Part shown: one piece after another, positions 32,992-44,300 of the stretch | Numbering within the stretch: position 1 is the first letter of the stretch | Layout: each line of letters opens with the position of its first letter | DNA from: Bromus sterilis | Taxonomy: Eukaryota > Streptophyta > Magnoliopsida > Poales > Poaceae | DNA: 64,000 bases | Direction of reading: 5' to 3' | NCBI GenBank assembly: GCA_950022295.1 | Contig: OX465601.1 | Span: 73,913,501-73,977,500 of the forward strand | The notes under the pieces: generated by a model | Database searches by the model: none | What the model was told of the DNA's origin: nothing | Seen by the model: the letters and a program-made list of their open reading frames with translations, nothing else | Position numbers and translations under genes: made by a program

Positions 32992-34188
32992 TTAGCAAAA
33001 GAGAGCATCAAGAAGCAAATTTGAAACACATTTAATCCTAACCCACTTCCTATGCATAGGCATCTTGTAAGAAAATAAATCAAAGAAGCACAAAGTGACA
33101 TGCATAGGAAGGTGGAACAAGAACAACTTCGAAAGTTTCAGTTTAGAGAGAGGCGTTTTTGTCGCATGGAAGTTTCTATAACCAAACTTTCCTCTCTCAA
33201 AGTAATTTTCAGTAATATCATGAACAACATCAAGAATATAACTATCATATAAATCATATTGTTCATGACCTACAAGCACACATGTATTTTTTTCAACACG
33301 GTTTTTAGGACCATAAGATAAATGCAACCCATCACATTGAGCTTTGATAAGAGGAAAATTCTCAGGAGTTGGAGATTTTAAAAGGATAATAAGACACTCA
33401 AGTGTGGGTGCGATAGCAAAAATTTCATGCTTAACATGAGGAACTATAGCAAGTTCATCTCTGTAAGCATCATCCATAGTGGCATCACGGCCATAAGCAT
33501 AGAAGGCATCAACTTCATCAAAAAGGGATATTTCAAAAGAATCCATAGGATCATAATACTCATATAAGGTGAGAGTCAAAGAGTTACTCTCATTAGAAGG
33601 TAGACATGGATGGCTCCATTCTTCCTCTTTTTTTTCGTCACTCTCCTCCTCTTCTTCATCCAAAGAGCATTCAGGTTCAGTAATTTCTTCTTCTATAGAG
33701 TCCTGCAAAACATTAGTCTCTTCCTTTTGGGGAGAGATTCTCTCAAGATGATCAGTAATATAATAATTTGCATCATAATTTTCCAAACAATAATTAAGTA
33801 TAGAAAGACTCTCAGATTTGTAATGGGCTTCATCAATATTTTCAAGAAAATAAGTAATTTCATAGGCACCCTTAAAAGCAACAAATTCTTCTATTTGTTC
33901 TGCATCATAAAAATCATAATTTCCCTTAGCATAAGAAGCTAAGGTTTCATCCTCATTGTACTCACATTGGAAAGCAAGGTGTTTGTGCCTCATAAAGCAA
34001 CAAGATTCATCCCTGCAGAAAGATATATTATATATTGAGCACAAGTTTTTAGCATACTCATACGATTGATGTATGAGTCTCCATAAGTGTATCCCTTTTT
34101 GAGACAAGCGGTATTCCTTGTAATATTCTTGTTGATCCTCGGTGAATCCTCCATGCCAATAAGATCTAGTTTCAAAGAAGTTAGACAT
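32992..34188 (-). CDS. 398-aa acidic protein of element 3, unknown function
   Basis: It occupies the place where elements 1 and 2 carry gag-protease but shares no visible motif with them. The N-terminal ~130 residues are rich in Tyr, Phe, Cys and acidic residues (YWHGGFTEDQQEYYKEY; CRDESCCFMRHKHLAFQC). At ~165-200 there is an acidic run (EEITEPECSLDEEEEESDEKKEEE). Around 205-260 are Asp/Tyr-rich repeats. The C-terminal ~100 residues (YDSYILDVVHDITENYFERGKFGYRNFH, then KMPMHRKWVRIKC) are basic with two hydrophobic stretches, LFLFHLPMHVTLCFFDLF and SNLLLDALF. From memory, similar C-termini recur in Triticeae repeat ORFs. No catalytic motif is recognised. The frame is uninterrupted. Confidence 0.75.
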   Translation of the reverse strand: MSNFFETRSYWHGGFTEDQQEYYKEYRLSQKGIHLWRLIHQSYEYAKNLCSIYNISFCRDESCCFMRHKHLAFQCEYNEDETLASYAKGNYDFYDAEQIEEFVAFKGAYEITYFLENIDEAHYKSESLSILNYCLENYDANYYITDHLERISPQKEETNVLQDSIEEEITEPECSLDEEEEESDEKKEEEWSHPCLPSNESNSLTLTLYEYYDPMDSFEISLFDEVDAFYAYGRDATMDDAYRDELAIVPHVKHEIFAIAPTLECLIILLKSPTPENFPLIKAQCDGLHLSYGPKNRVEKNTCVLVGHEQYDLYDSYILDVVHDITENYFERGKFGYRNFHATKTPLSKLKLSKLFLFHLPMHVTLCFFDLFSYKMPMHRKWVRIKCVSNLLLDALFC

Positions 34189-34213
34189 TGATTGGCAAGT
34201 AAGGAACTAGACA

Positions 34214-34216
<3 letters not shown>

Positions 34217-34279
<63 letters not shown>
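34217..34279. repeat. (TA)n microsatellite
   Basis: About 31 uninterrupted TA units in the leader of element 3, 30 bp upstream of its ORF start. Length probably varies between individuals. Confidence 0.98.
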
Positions 34280-34281
<2 letters not shown>

Positions 34282-34379
34282 ATACAAGACACAAAGATAA
34301 AAACTGAAAGGTAAACTAACAAGACTAAAAAAACAAAGGTAAAGGGTAGTGTGCAACTCCCCTATCTTAGCACTTGGAG

Positions 34380-34397
34380 TCCCCGGCAACGGCGCCA
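34380..34397 (-). other. Primer binding site of element 3
   Basis: The tRNA-Asp-complementary 18-mer lies 10 bp from the LTR edge at 34408. Confidence 0.88.
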
Positions 34398-34407
34398 GAA
34401 ATTTGCT

Positions 34408-36036
34408 TGATGGCGCGAGGGTTGACGGGTGTAGTCTTCTCGCCCTTCGTTGGTGAGCCCCAAGTGGAAGGCGTGATGCAGCACAGCAGCAAATTTCCCT
34501 CGGTAAGGATACCAAGGTTTGTCTCCAGTAGGACTCCAGAGATGATAAGTAGGTGTCAGCGGTGCTACTGACGCGGACCTGCACATAGACACAGATAACT
34601 TTGTTCCCAACGAAGTTCTGAGAGGTTGTCAGTATCTCCGGTCTTGTTATTTACAAAGGATAAAACGCAAGGGATAATAATAGCAACTTGAAAGTAAATG
34701 CAGAAAAGTAAATGTAGCATGGAAAAAATGATAAGGATATGGACCGGGATACGTGATGTTCGCTAGTGATGTCTCTCTCCCAAAAGACGATAAAATTGCT
34801 ATGCGAGGTAAACAAATTACAGAAAGGCAATTGACAGGATTATGAACGCACCGCAATGCTAACTATGCTACAAAAGAAAGGAAGAGGTTCAAAAGCACAG
34901 GCAGTACGCCAAGGTAAGTAGACCGAAATCCATCTGCATCTACTACTAATCATCCACCTTGAGATATCTATCCAGAACATCTCGCTGGTATTAAGTTGCG
35001 AGCCCCACCCAAAGTGTAAACCCAAAGCAACAGACAGCTGCATTAAAAAGAACTCTGCGTAAAGTAAACAATCCTTGTAACCGCGGTTACAAGCACCGTT
35101 GTTTTCCCCCTTGTGGCAACAGGACATCCCCTAGACTCATGTTTCTGTCACTCAAGCATGTCATCGGGGGGCATGAACCCACAATCTAGCACAACGCTCC
35201 CTCTTGGAGTCACTACCTACTACTTGGCCAAAGCAATAAACAGCAACGGGAAACATGTAAGAATTACTTAGGAACAAAAAATATAAGAGATAAAAACCAA
35301 ATATATTACTCAATCACAATCTGAACATAATCTCATAATCCATCAGATCCTATCAAACTCAACATAGCAAAAGCAGAAATATTACAAAGGTGCCTCAATC
35401 ATGTTGGGCAGCTCACGAGGTCTAAATAATGAAGATCAAAGAGGGGAGGAGAACATCACATAGCTACTGATCACGGACCCATGGTCCAAGGAAAACTACT
35501 CATGAGACATCCGGCGAGCATCCATGGTGGAGAGGAGACTCCCGGAGATCAATCCTCCCTCCGGCAGGGTGCCGGGAAGAGGTCTTCTGGTGCTCCCGAT
35601 CTTCGGAAGCGCGGCGGCGGCGGAACAGAGGTGAGTTCGCGGAATAGGGTTCTCTTTTCGGGGTTTTCCCGTGACGGGGGATAAATAGGCGAAAGGGGGA
35701 AGCCAGAGGTGCGCCAGGGGCCCCAGGGGTGGGGCCACGTCGGGTGGCCGCCTGGGCCCCCCCTGGCTCCCCTCTGGCCCCTCCCGGGCTCTTCTCGAAG
35801 CTTCCGTCATGCTGATTTTTTATCTGAATTTTCCCGAATTTTTCTGGCACTTTTTATATGGGGGAAAACTGAAATAGAAAAAAAGAAGAAAACAGGAACT
35901 GGCACTGGGGTGCACTGAGTTAATAGGTTAGTCCAAATATGATAAAAAATGTATGAAAGTGTGTCTAGATCATAGCAATATCACACAAAACATGCATGGA
36001 GCAAGCAGAAGTTATAGATACGTTTTGGACGTATCA
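34408..36036 (-). repeat. 5' LTR of element 3
   Basis: The LTR is 1629 bp. It differs from the 3' LTR mainly by loss of about 25 bp near 35,717, which removes the left arm of the GC hairpin. The deletion is in this copy only, so it arose after insertion. Confidence 0.92.
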
Positions 36037-36041
36037 ACAAG

Positions 36042-37106
36042 GTTAGTGGAAACAACACAAAAATTTATATTGGAATCTAAAGCATCATTAGTAATAAGAT
36101 CCTTAACCAATGCAACTCGAGGATCGACCTTGATCTGGTCCTCAAGCTCATCAATTCTTCTCTCACTCTTATTCATTATGCCTGTCACAAAAGAGTGCTC
36201 CCTTATTCTAACGGGAAAAGGGGGCTTTTCATATATAACTGCATGCACAATAGGGTCAGCAACATGAATATCAATGGGTAATTCTTTGAAGGGTTTATGA
36301 TGCTGGCTCTTCTTCTTCTTAGAAGAGTCAATATGAGAGGCAAAGTCCTTACAAAAATCAACCATTAGATGGGAATCAAGACCAATCTTAGAGTAAAAGG
36401 CATTAAGGTAATCAATTTTCACATAGCTCTCTATATAATCATGCTCATAATTTATAGTGGATTCAATACCTTTATATATTTCCCAATCTTCGGTATTCTT
36501 CTGGATCCTTTCAAGGAGATCCCATCTTTCTTCAACGCTTTTTGTCTGAAATACCCCACTAGAGGAGGCATCCAACATCTCCTTATCCTGACGAGAAAGT
36601 CTAGCATAAAAATTTGTAAGTACAGTTTTCTTGGGGAGCTCATGAATAGGACATTTGAGCATTAGAGATTTCAATCTCCCCCAAGCCTGAGCGATGCTTT
36701 CTCCGTCACGAGACCTAAAGTTATAGATATAATTCCTGTCTCGATGAATTTCATGAAGAGGATAAAACTTGGTATAAAAGAGAGACATAAGTTCATGCCA
36801 ATCAAGCAAATGAGAGTTATCGAGAAGCTTATACCAATCTGAAGCTTTATCTATAAGCGATACTGAGAACAATTTCTTCATGACAAACTCCTTTGATACA
36901 CCTGCAAGCTTAAATAGTGAACATAGTTGTGATAAATATAGCAAGTGTTCACTGGGATGTCTGTCTCCTGCATAACGATTAGCCAAAACACAATCGATAA
37001 TACCAGCTGGTATTTTATAAGGCAAAATTTCATTAGGGGGAGGTACAAACACCACAGATGTGGGGTGTTTCCCCGTAAGCAACGATCCAATAGCTAGGTT
37101 TTCCAT
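36042..37106 (-). pseudogene. gag of element A, cut by element 3
   Basis: It starts MENLAIGSLL at 37106. It contains the Retrotrans_gag region (DKASDWYKLLDNS, LMSLFYTKFYPL, AQAWGRLKSLMLKCP) at ~60-200, then a Lys-rich linker. The frame is open to the insertion point at 36,042 and would continue at 28,491 into the protease. The full-length frame therefore looks broken here only by the insertion. A TAT codon here (Tyr, about codon 30) is a stop in the element B copy. Confidence 0.85.
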
Positions 37107-37187
37107 ACGGACAAAGAACAGCAACAGCAAAATAATAAAACAATATAAAAATTTCCTTGCCAGCTTCACTTACCAATAGCGCTATGC

Positions 37188-37205
37188 TCCCCGGCAACGG
37201 CGCCA
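37188..37205 (-). other. Primer binding site of element A
   Basis: The 18-mer is identical to those of elements 1-3, 12 bp inside the LTR edge at 37218. Confidence 0.85.
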
Positions 37206-37217
37206 GAAAACGTTACT

Positions 37218-38730
37218 TGATGACCCTCAACGTAAAGGGATCTATTGTAGTTTTTTCGATAAGAAAGAATGTCGAACCCAACGAGGAGCGAAAGGTATTG
37301 ATAGGTGATTTTGGACAAGGAATAACTGCAAGCACTGAAAGATAACTTTTTAGGGGTTTTCGATATAAGCAACAATAAGATAAAAGAGAGCAAAGTAAAT
37401 AGTGCTGAGGAGCAGCAAGTGGCCCAATCCTTTTGAGCAAAGTATAAGCCTGACAACTGAACTTATAAAGACTAAAGCGTTCTTAAGGACACATGGAGAG
37501 GTAGTCACGTGCTTTCGCCATACTCCATATCGATAACAATTGTTGCGCTGATAAGTGTTGAGTGGGTGGATCTATGCTAGCACACCTTCTAGACTAAGAT
37601 AAGTGCACTCTTATGATTAAACATCTTACAAGCATCCGCAAATACAAGATAGAAATTAAGGCAAAGCCTAACCACAGCAATAAGATCAAGGATCCATGAG
37701 TCCCTGGTGCAAAAGTGTGCAAACTGGGGTTCAGGTTTCTGTCACTCCGGCAACCCACCGTAAGCATTCTTAATACACAATGTATTCCCCTAGGTCCTTA
37801 AGAAGGTGAAGTGTTGAGTGTTCGACTCACACAACACCACTAGGAAAATAACAACACAACTTAAATATCAAACAACACAAATTACTTCAACGTCATATGA
37901 CTACTAACTACTAGACTTCTCCCATGTCCTCAAGAACTAAAGTAACTACTCACAAGACATAAAAGAGATCATGATCAGAGGTGATAAATATATGATAAGC
38001 ACTCTGGACATAATGGTATTTCTCCAACAAAACTCAATAGCATTCACCACAAAGTAGTAATCAACACCGGTAGAGTAGAGAGGATAGATAGTACGGATTA
38101 CAACACAAGATGAACTTGTGAGGTGAGATTGGATGGTGGTGGAGATGGTGCAGATGTTGAGGATGATGTTGATGATGATCTCGATGATATCTGTGACGAT
38201 GGTGATGACGATGGCGTTGATCTCCCCTTTAGGGAGGTGATCTCCACGACGGAATCTGCCCGCCGGAGAGCCCTTTTCTTCTCTGTAGGTTTCTGCCACG
38301 GAGCGGCGGCGGAACTCCGTGAAAGCTTCTCCTTTTAGGGTTTTCGCGTAACGAGGAGTATATAGGCCAGAGGGGGAGTCGGGAGTGGCCCCGGGGCTCC
38401 TGGCGCCCTCCTGGCGCAGCCAGGGGTGGGGCCGCGCCAGGTGGCCGCCTGGGTCTCCTGTGGCCCCCCTCTGGCCCCTCTTCGGCGAGTCTTCGTTAAT
38501 CTCCTGGAAAATACCCCCCGTCGATTTTCAGGTAATTTGGAGGTATTCTTCTTCAGCAACTCAGCGTCCACTTTTTACCGTTGAATCCTGCGTCTGCTTC
38601 TTCGGCACCGGAAAGTTGCAAACTGTGTAAAACAAGCCAAAACAACATAAGAACATCATCGTAATGTGAAATATATCAATGAATAAGGATGAATTACGAT
38701 ATAAAATAGTGATGCAATTTGGACGTATCA
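37218..38730 (-). repeat. 5' LTR of element A
   Basis: The LTR is 1513 bp, TGATACGTCC...GGGTCATCA on the minus strand. The GC hairpin is at 38413-38438. It is collinear with 54665-56172 of element B. Confidence 0.88.
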
Positions 38731-38794
38731 ATCACTTACCAGCTTCACTTACTAATAGCGCTCCGCTCCCCGGCAACGACGCTAAAACAGTACT
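38731..38794 (-). mobile_element. 64-bp leader remnant of element A2
   Basis: The remnant matches the leader of A between LTR and gag, including a mutated primer site (minus-strand AGCGTCGTTGCCGGGGA). It lies between two LTRs in the same orientation. Confidence 0.75.
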
Positions 38795-40311
38795 TGATGA
38801 CCCTCAACTGTAGGGGATCGATTGTAGCATTTTCGATAAATAAGAGTGTCGAACCCAACAAGGAGCAGAAGATATTGGTAAGTGACTTTGGTAAAGAAAT
38901 AACTGCAGGCACTGAAAGATAGCTTTTTAGGGGGGTTTTCGGTATAAGCAACAAGAAGGTAAAAACAAGCAAAGTAAAAGGTACTGGGGAGTAAAAAGTG
39001 GCCCAATCCTTTTGAGCAAAGGATAAACCTAGCAACTGAACTTATAAAGGCTAAATCGTTCTTGAGGACACACAGGAGAGATAGTCACGTGCTTTCGCCA
39101 TACTCCGTATCGATACTATGTGATGTGTTGATAAGTGTTGAGTGGGTGGATCTATGCTAGTACACCTTCTAGACTAAAATAAGTGCACTCTTATCATTAA
39201 ACATCTTGCAAGCATTCGCAAATATAAGATAGTAATTAAGGCAAAAGACTAACCACAATAGTATGATCAGGGACCCATTATTCCCTTGTGCAAAAGCATG
39301 CAAACTTGGGGTTCAGGTTTCTGTCACTCCTGCAATCCACCGTAAGCATTTTTTATACACAATGCATTCCCCTAGATCCTTAATAAGGCGAAGTGTTGAG
39401 TGTTCGACTCACACAACACCACTAGGAAACTAACAACACAACTTAAATATCAAACAACAAATATTACTTCAACATCATATGACTACTAGCAACTAGACTT
39501 CTCCCATGTCCTCAAGAACTAACGTAACTACTCACAAGACATAAAAGATATCATGATCAGTGGGGATAAATAGATGATAAACAATCTGAACATAATAATA
39601 TTTCTCCAACAAAACTCAATAGCATTCACCACAAGGTAGTAATCAACACCGATAGAGTAGAGAGGATAGATAGTACGGATTACAACACAAGTTGCAATTG
39701 TGAGATGAGATAGGATGGTGGTGGAGATGGTGTTGATGTTGGGGATGATGTTGATGATGATCTCGATGATGCCCGTGACGATGGTGATGACGATGGGGAT
39801 GATCTCCCCTTCCGGGAGGTGTTCTCCCCGGTGGAATCTCCCTGCCGGAGATGTCTTTTCTTCTCTGTAGGTTTCCGCCAAGGAGCGGCGGAGGAATTCG
39901 CGAAACTCCTCCTCTTTTAGGTTTTCCGTACGACGATGGATAAATAGGTCAGAGGGGGAGCCTAGGGTGGCCCCAGGGGTCCAGGAGGCCACCCGGCGCG
40001 GCCAGGGGTGGGGCCGCGCCAGGGGGCATCTGGGCACCTGGTGGCCCCCCTCTGTTTCCTGTTTTGCGTGTCGCCGTCATTCTTCTGGAAAACAGCCTTC
40101 GTTAATTTTCAGGTAATTTGGAGGTTTTCTGATTAAGCAACTCAGCGTCCACTTTTTACCGCAGAATCCTGCGTCTGCTGCTTCGGCGTCGGAAAGTTGC
40201 AAACTGTGTAAAACAAGCCAAAGCAACATAAGAATAGCATCATAACATTAAATATATCAATGAATAGGGATGAATTACTATATAAAATAGTGATGCATTT
40301 TGGACGTATCA
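38795..40311 (-). repeat. LTR of A2, host element of A
   Basis: The LTR is 1517 bp and about as diverged from the A LTR as separate family members are, with the GC hairpin at 39995-40020. Being older and different, it is better read as the 5' LTR of an earlier element that A entered than as a recombination duplicate of the A LTR. Confidence 0.78.
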
Positions 40312-41303
40312 GCGGCCAATGCCGCATTACATGATTAGTCAGCCTCCATCAAATAACTAGAGGGAACAAGTGAAGCCCATACAATATCTCTCAGGTGTGG
40401 CAGAGAGGGGTCTTTGCTAGAGAAGGGTACCCTTATATACAGATAAAAGACTTGGCTTTGGGAAAGCGTTTTAGGGATCACAAGCAGATAGAATTATCTT
40501 TGTAACTCATTCCAAGTTTCTAAGTGGTGTTAATTTGATGTACTTATTCACTGATACTGAAGGAGGGGAGGTATATTTGAACAGTTTGGGGATCCACATA
40601 GGACAGTAGTTTGTCTTGAGATAGGTAAATCTAATAAGCAGACTATTAAGAGTGAAGTTTCCATTGTTGATATATTTTTGAATTGTACATCTAGAGGCAG
40701 TAGAGGATTTAATGTGTAAATTATTCGGCCTTCCTTTTATATGCTTCACTGTTATATTCTACGTACTACAACTTTCTCTCCAATTGTATTTTGAATCACT
40801 CGGGGAAAAGATGACGATCCAAGCAACATTTTCTTCAAAGTCGGTACAACATACATAATGCATATAACTCCAGAAACAACATTTTTATTTACACCTGTGT
40901 GTTGCAATTTAATGTATGTATCTTTTGAGCACTTTCTAGACAAATCTGTATTCATTGATAAATACTACAAGCACTTCAAGACTTTCTTTTTAGCACTATT
41001 GGAAAGTACATCGAGCGGTTGTTCACCCCCTCAAAAAGGCGACTGCACTAATTATTCTCCACAAGCGGCAAGAGGTGACTACAATAGTTGTGCGCACTTC
41101 ATCGCCTTGACGCTAAATGTTGCACACATGGACATGCATATGTGATGAATCGCGACCTCATGTAACCATGCCGGTTTAACCGCGACAAGGCATGTCATCC
41201 TTGTATTGCATCAAACGTGTTTGTTGCTTCGCGTAATGGAGCCAAATGACACGTTGTGTCCACCTCATTCGGCTCCATTACGCGGTGCAACATGCAAGCT
41301 GGT
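40312..41303. other. Low-copy-looking DNA without a recognised gene
   Basis: The stretch is AT-rich, with no ORF above 95 codons and no LTR or inverted-repeat boundary found. It contains the hairpin at 41223-41291. It was contiguous with 45,753 onward before the solo LTR arrived. Confidence 0.5.
41223..41291. repeat. 27-bp inverted repeat with 15-nt loop
   Basis: The arms 41223-41249 and 41265-41291 pair at 24 of 27 positions around the core GCGTAATGGAGCC / GGCTCCATTACGC. It ends 12 bp before the solo LTR. It could be a decayed MITE or a small-RNA-type hairpin. Confidence 0.75.
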
Positions 41304-44300
41304 TGTGACGCCCCAAAATCAATCCGTGTACAGTAATCATACACGCAGGGTACACGGCTGAGATTAGGGTGCCACGGTGAGAATATCACAGCACAACACT
41401 AAACACAAAAGGATAAACCAATATGTTACAATAAAGGGGGGGTCACGCGGACCCGAATACATAAGTTATACAAGCCATAATATCTGAGTACAGACATAGT
41501 TAGTCAAGTTTTGCCTTAAGAAGGCTAGCACAAATAACATCAGAGATACAGATCGAAAAGGCAAGGCCTCCTGCCTGGGAGCCTCCGAAACTACTCATGG
41601 TCCTGGTCAGCGGGGGTCTCGACGTAGTAGTATCCGCCTCCGGGGTACTCCTGCTCCTGGGCTCCAACGTCGACTGCAGCGGCCGATCAGGCAAAACAGT
41701 AAAGGAAATAAAGCAGGTGAGTATCTAGTATACCCGCGAGTCTTACGTCCGCTACTAAGCATTATGCATTGTATCAACGGAAAGAAGAGGCTGTATATAG
41801 TGGACTGCAAGATAGAAATTAGAATAAGGATAAGAAGCTAGGCCTATCGAAGACTAGCATCTTCCGACGATGTCTTGCAGCAAGAGGTAAGAATCAGCCA
41901 ACAGTTCATATAAGCAATAAAGTAACAATGAAGAAGAAGTTGTTGCAGCATTGTATAATATAAGTTGTAATGAGTAATAATAATAATGCCTCCGAGTTCA
42001 CCTCCTCGACATCCCCGCGAGGAAGAAAACCCGGAACCATACAGTTTAATAATAATAGTTTCTAGTGGTAAGATCCAGCTTCAGCATAAAGCGTCCTGTT
42101 ACCGTGGACACGGCTATTCGAATAGATTAAACTCCCTGCAGGGGTGCACTACTGTTCAGCCTGCACGCTCGGATCTCCAGGGTGGCGTGAACCTTGTTAG
42201 GGAACGCCCCACCGAGGCTATCCGACACGACGCAGCCCATCCTAGGCTCAACAGAGAGGCCATCCGCCGGACTATATCCTATGCGCCAAGGGGTCTAGGT
42301 CCCTCACCCTTGCACGCTCCTGCACGGTGCGAGTCTGGCCGGTGAAGCAAAAGCAAATCCAAACACACCTGCTGCAGCAAAAAGACAAGACCACTTCCCG
42401 GCGATCAGGTCGCAGTACTGCTGACGTCTGAAGAGCTTTCGGACAAACTACGACGCGGAGGGCCCACACCGTAATCCCACGTGTAGGTAGTGCGAACAGA
42501 CCAACCGGTCTCTCAAGTCATCCGCCGAACCATTTAGCATTTTAATTAACCTGCGTGACAACCGTTATCGTTGCCTCGACTTAACCGACCCGCGGTCAAC
42601 GACAGCAGTCAGGACCACCAGTACATCGGTGCCTGCCCTGTCGTCCCACCAAGTCACTGCGGTTACCAACAAGGTGAACCATCTCCTTACCTTGTCTCGC
42701 GTGTGCTCTTGGTAGAGCTCGACTTTCGTGGTTTGGTAACTCTCGCGAGATACGAGCAGGGGCCAAGCACGCCAGTAACGTCGGTCGTACCCTCCCTGTC
42801 GTTCCCGACGATATACCTCTCGCGGGCACCGTTGGGTCGCCCGACTTTCTTACCTTTAAGGACAACCGCTATCCAGGACCCTATGGCGGCAAGACAAAGT
42901 CAGCCTCGGGTGGAGTACAAGGATTACTCCTTGATAGCTCACACTTGAGGTGACTCGGCATAACCCAGATAGGGGCCTTTGGCGGTGTCTGCTTTGTACC
43001 GTACCTGTGCAGTTATAATATTTGTATCCGCGTTCACTCCCCTGAGTGATCACGGCCCTCTATCTAATCCTAGCTAACAATGCGCAGGGCTCACTGCTGA
43101 ATAATGCATAATAATAATAATAGGCAGCATAGGATAAAAGAGGTACATCAAGGGGCGACAAAAACAGGCTATGCAATTGAATAGGATTGTAACGTAGCAG
43201 CAGCAGTAACAATTCCTAGTGCAAGAAATGTACGGAAAGATAGGCGATATCTGGGGAAGAGAATGGCTCTGCTTGCCTGGAAGCTCGACGGTAGGGGCAG
43301 GGTCGTCGACGAAGTAGTCGTACCCGGCAGCGGTGTAGTCGGCGGTAGCAGCGGGGTCTACCGGAGATTAAGGGGGGAGGAAACAGTAAATACACGGCAA
43401 TAATATACAAACATATGCATGACATGACGAGATGAAATGTTAACGGTGTTCTAACGCAGTGCAATGCACGTTGCTCGAAGCGGGAATTCATCCGGGGATG
43501 AACTATCGGCTCCGGGTGATTACCGGACATGGTGTCCGGAGGGGGAAGGGTTCATGCCGGAGGTGTCGTGGTCATCCGACAAAGATAAGGGGGGTGTATC
43601 CGGGTTAGTTGAACTATTCCGAACAACTTTCGTGTTCGGAATAAATTCATCCGGTAGGTTTTTACCGGCACCGGGAATTATCGACAGACAGCCCGAAGGG
43701 GGGAATGTCGATGATCGGTGTGTTAGGGGGGTGGGGTATACATAAAGATAGCGTATTCGTATTCGTTATATTTTTCTGATCAATTTTCATGTATAAAGTT
43801 TTTGAATCAGACTTACGGTTTAAAAGATATTCAATTTTAAAGTTTTAATTCAATTAAAATCCTTTTCTGAATTATTTTTATTAATAAATTCAAACATTAT
43901 CCACAAAGGGGTTTGACCAGTCAAACCTGACCAGTGGGTCCCACTGGTCAGCCTCACGTGCTAATAAAACATTTTAATTAAATCTAATTACAGTGGGGGC
44001 CCACATGTCATACACTATTATTATTATGATTTCATTTCAATTAAATACTTACCAGTGGGGCCCAACAGTCAGTGAGACTAACTTAAACTAACAGTTATTT
44101 TAATTAACAAATAGCTAGGGTCCTACCTGTCAATGACACAGGGGGGTTATTTTCAATTAAACATAACCATTGGGGTTAATTAACGGGCAGGGCCCACATG
44201 TAAGTGAACCAAAGGGGGATTAGTGGTTAATTAGCCAACTGGCCACTGGGACCCACCTGGAGTCTCACGGGGTGCTTAGGTCGACGCCGGCGAGGTCAAA

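Larger units (their letters stand above)
28492..36036 (-). mobile_element. Element 3: complete non-autonomous Gypsy element with a novel ORF
   Basis: The element is 7.5 kb, flanked by the perfect target duplication ACAAG (28487-28491, 36037-36041). Its LTRs (34408-36036 and 28492-30136) are almost identical apart from a roughly 25-bp deletion, so it is the youngest dated insertion in the stack. It carries the tRNA-Asp-type primer site, the 398-codon ORF (34188-32992) and about 2.8 kb of non-coding 3' sequence shared with elements 1 and 2. It has no gag, protease or pol. It must have used proteins supplied in trans, most plausibly from element 2-like or A/B-like relatives with the same primer type. 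Confidence 0.92.
12982..38730 (-). mobile_element. Element A: autonomous-type Athila-like Gypsy element, interrupted by C and 3
   Basis: The pieces in element order are 5' LTR 38730-37218, primer site, gag 37106-36042, [element 3], protease and RT start 28491-27159, [element C], RT end, RNase H and integrase 16942-14667, post-pol ORF 14320-13814, and 3' non-coding to 12982, where element 2 begins. Removing elements C and 3 with one copy of each 5-bp duplication leaves a layout collinear with element B. The 3' LTR is outside the window. All coding parts are decayed. A lies in the leader of A2; the candidate target duplication is ATCAC at 38731-38735. Confidence 0.85.

Noticed and set aside
34217..34279. 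Tyr/Ile repeat peptide over the TA run
   Set aside because: It is simply the translation of a dinucleotide microsatellite.
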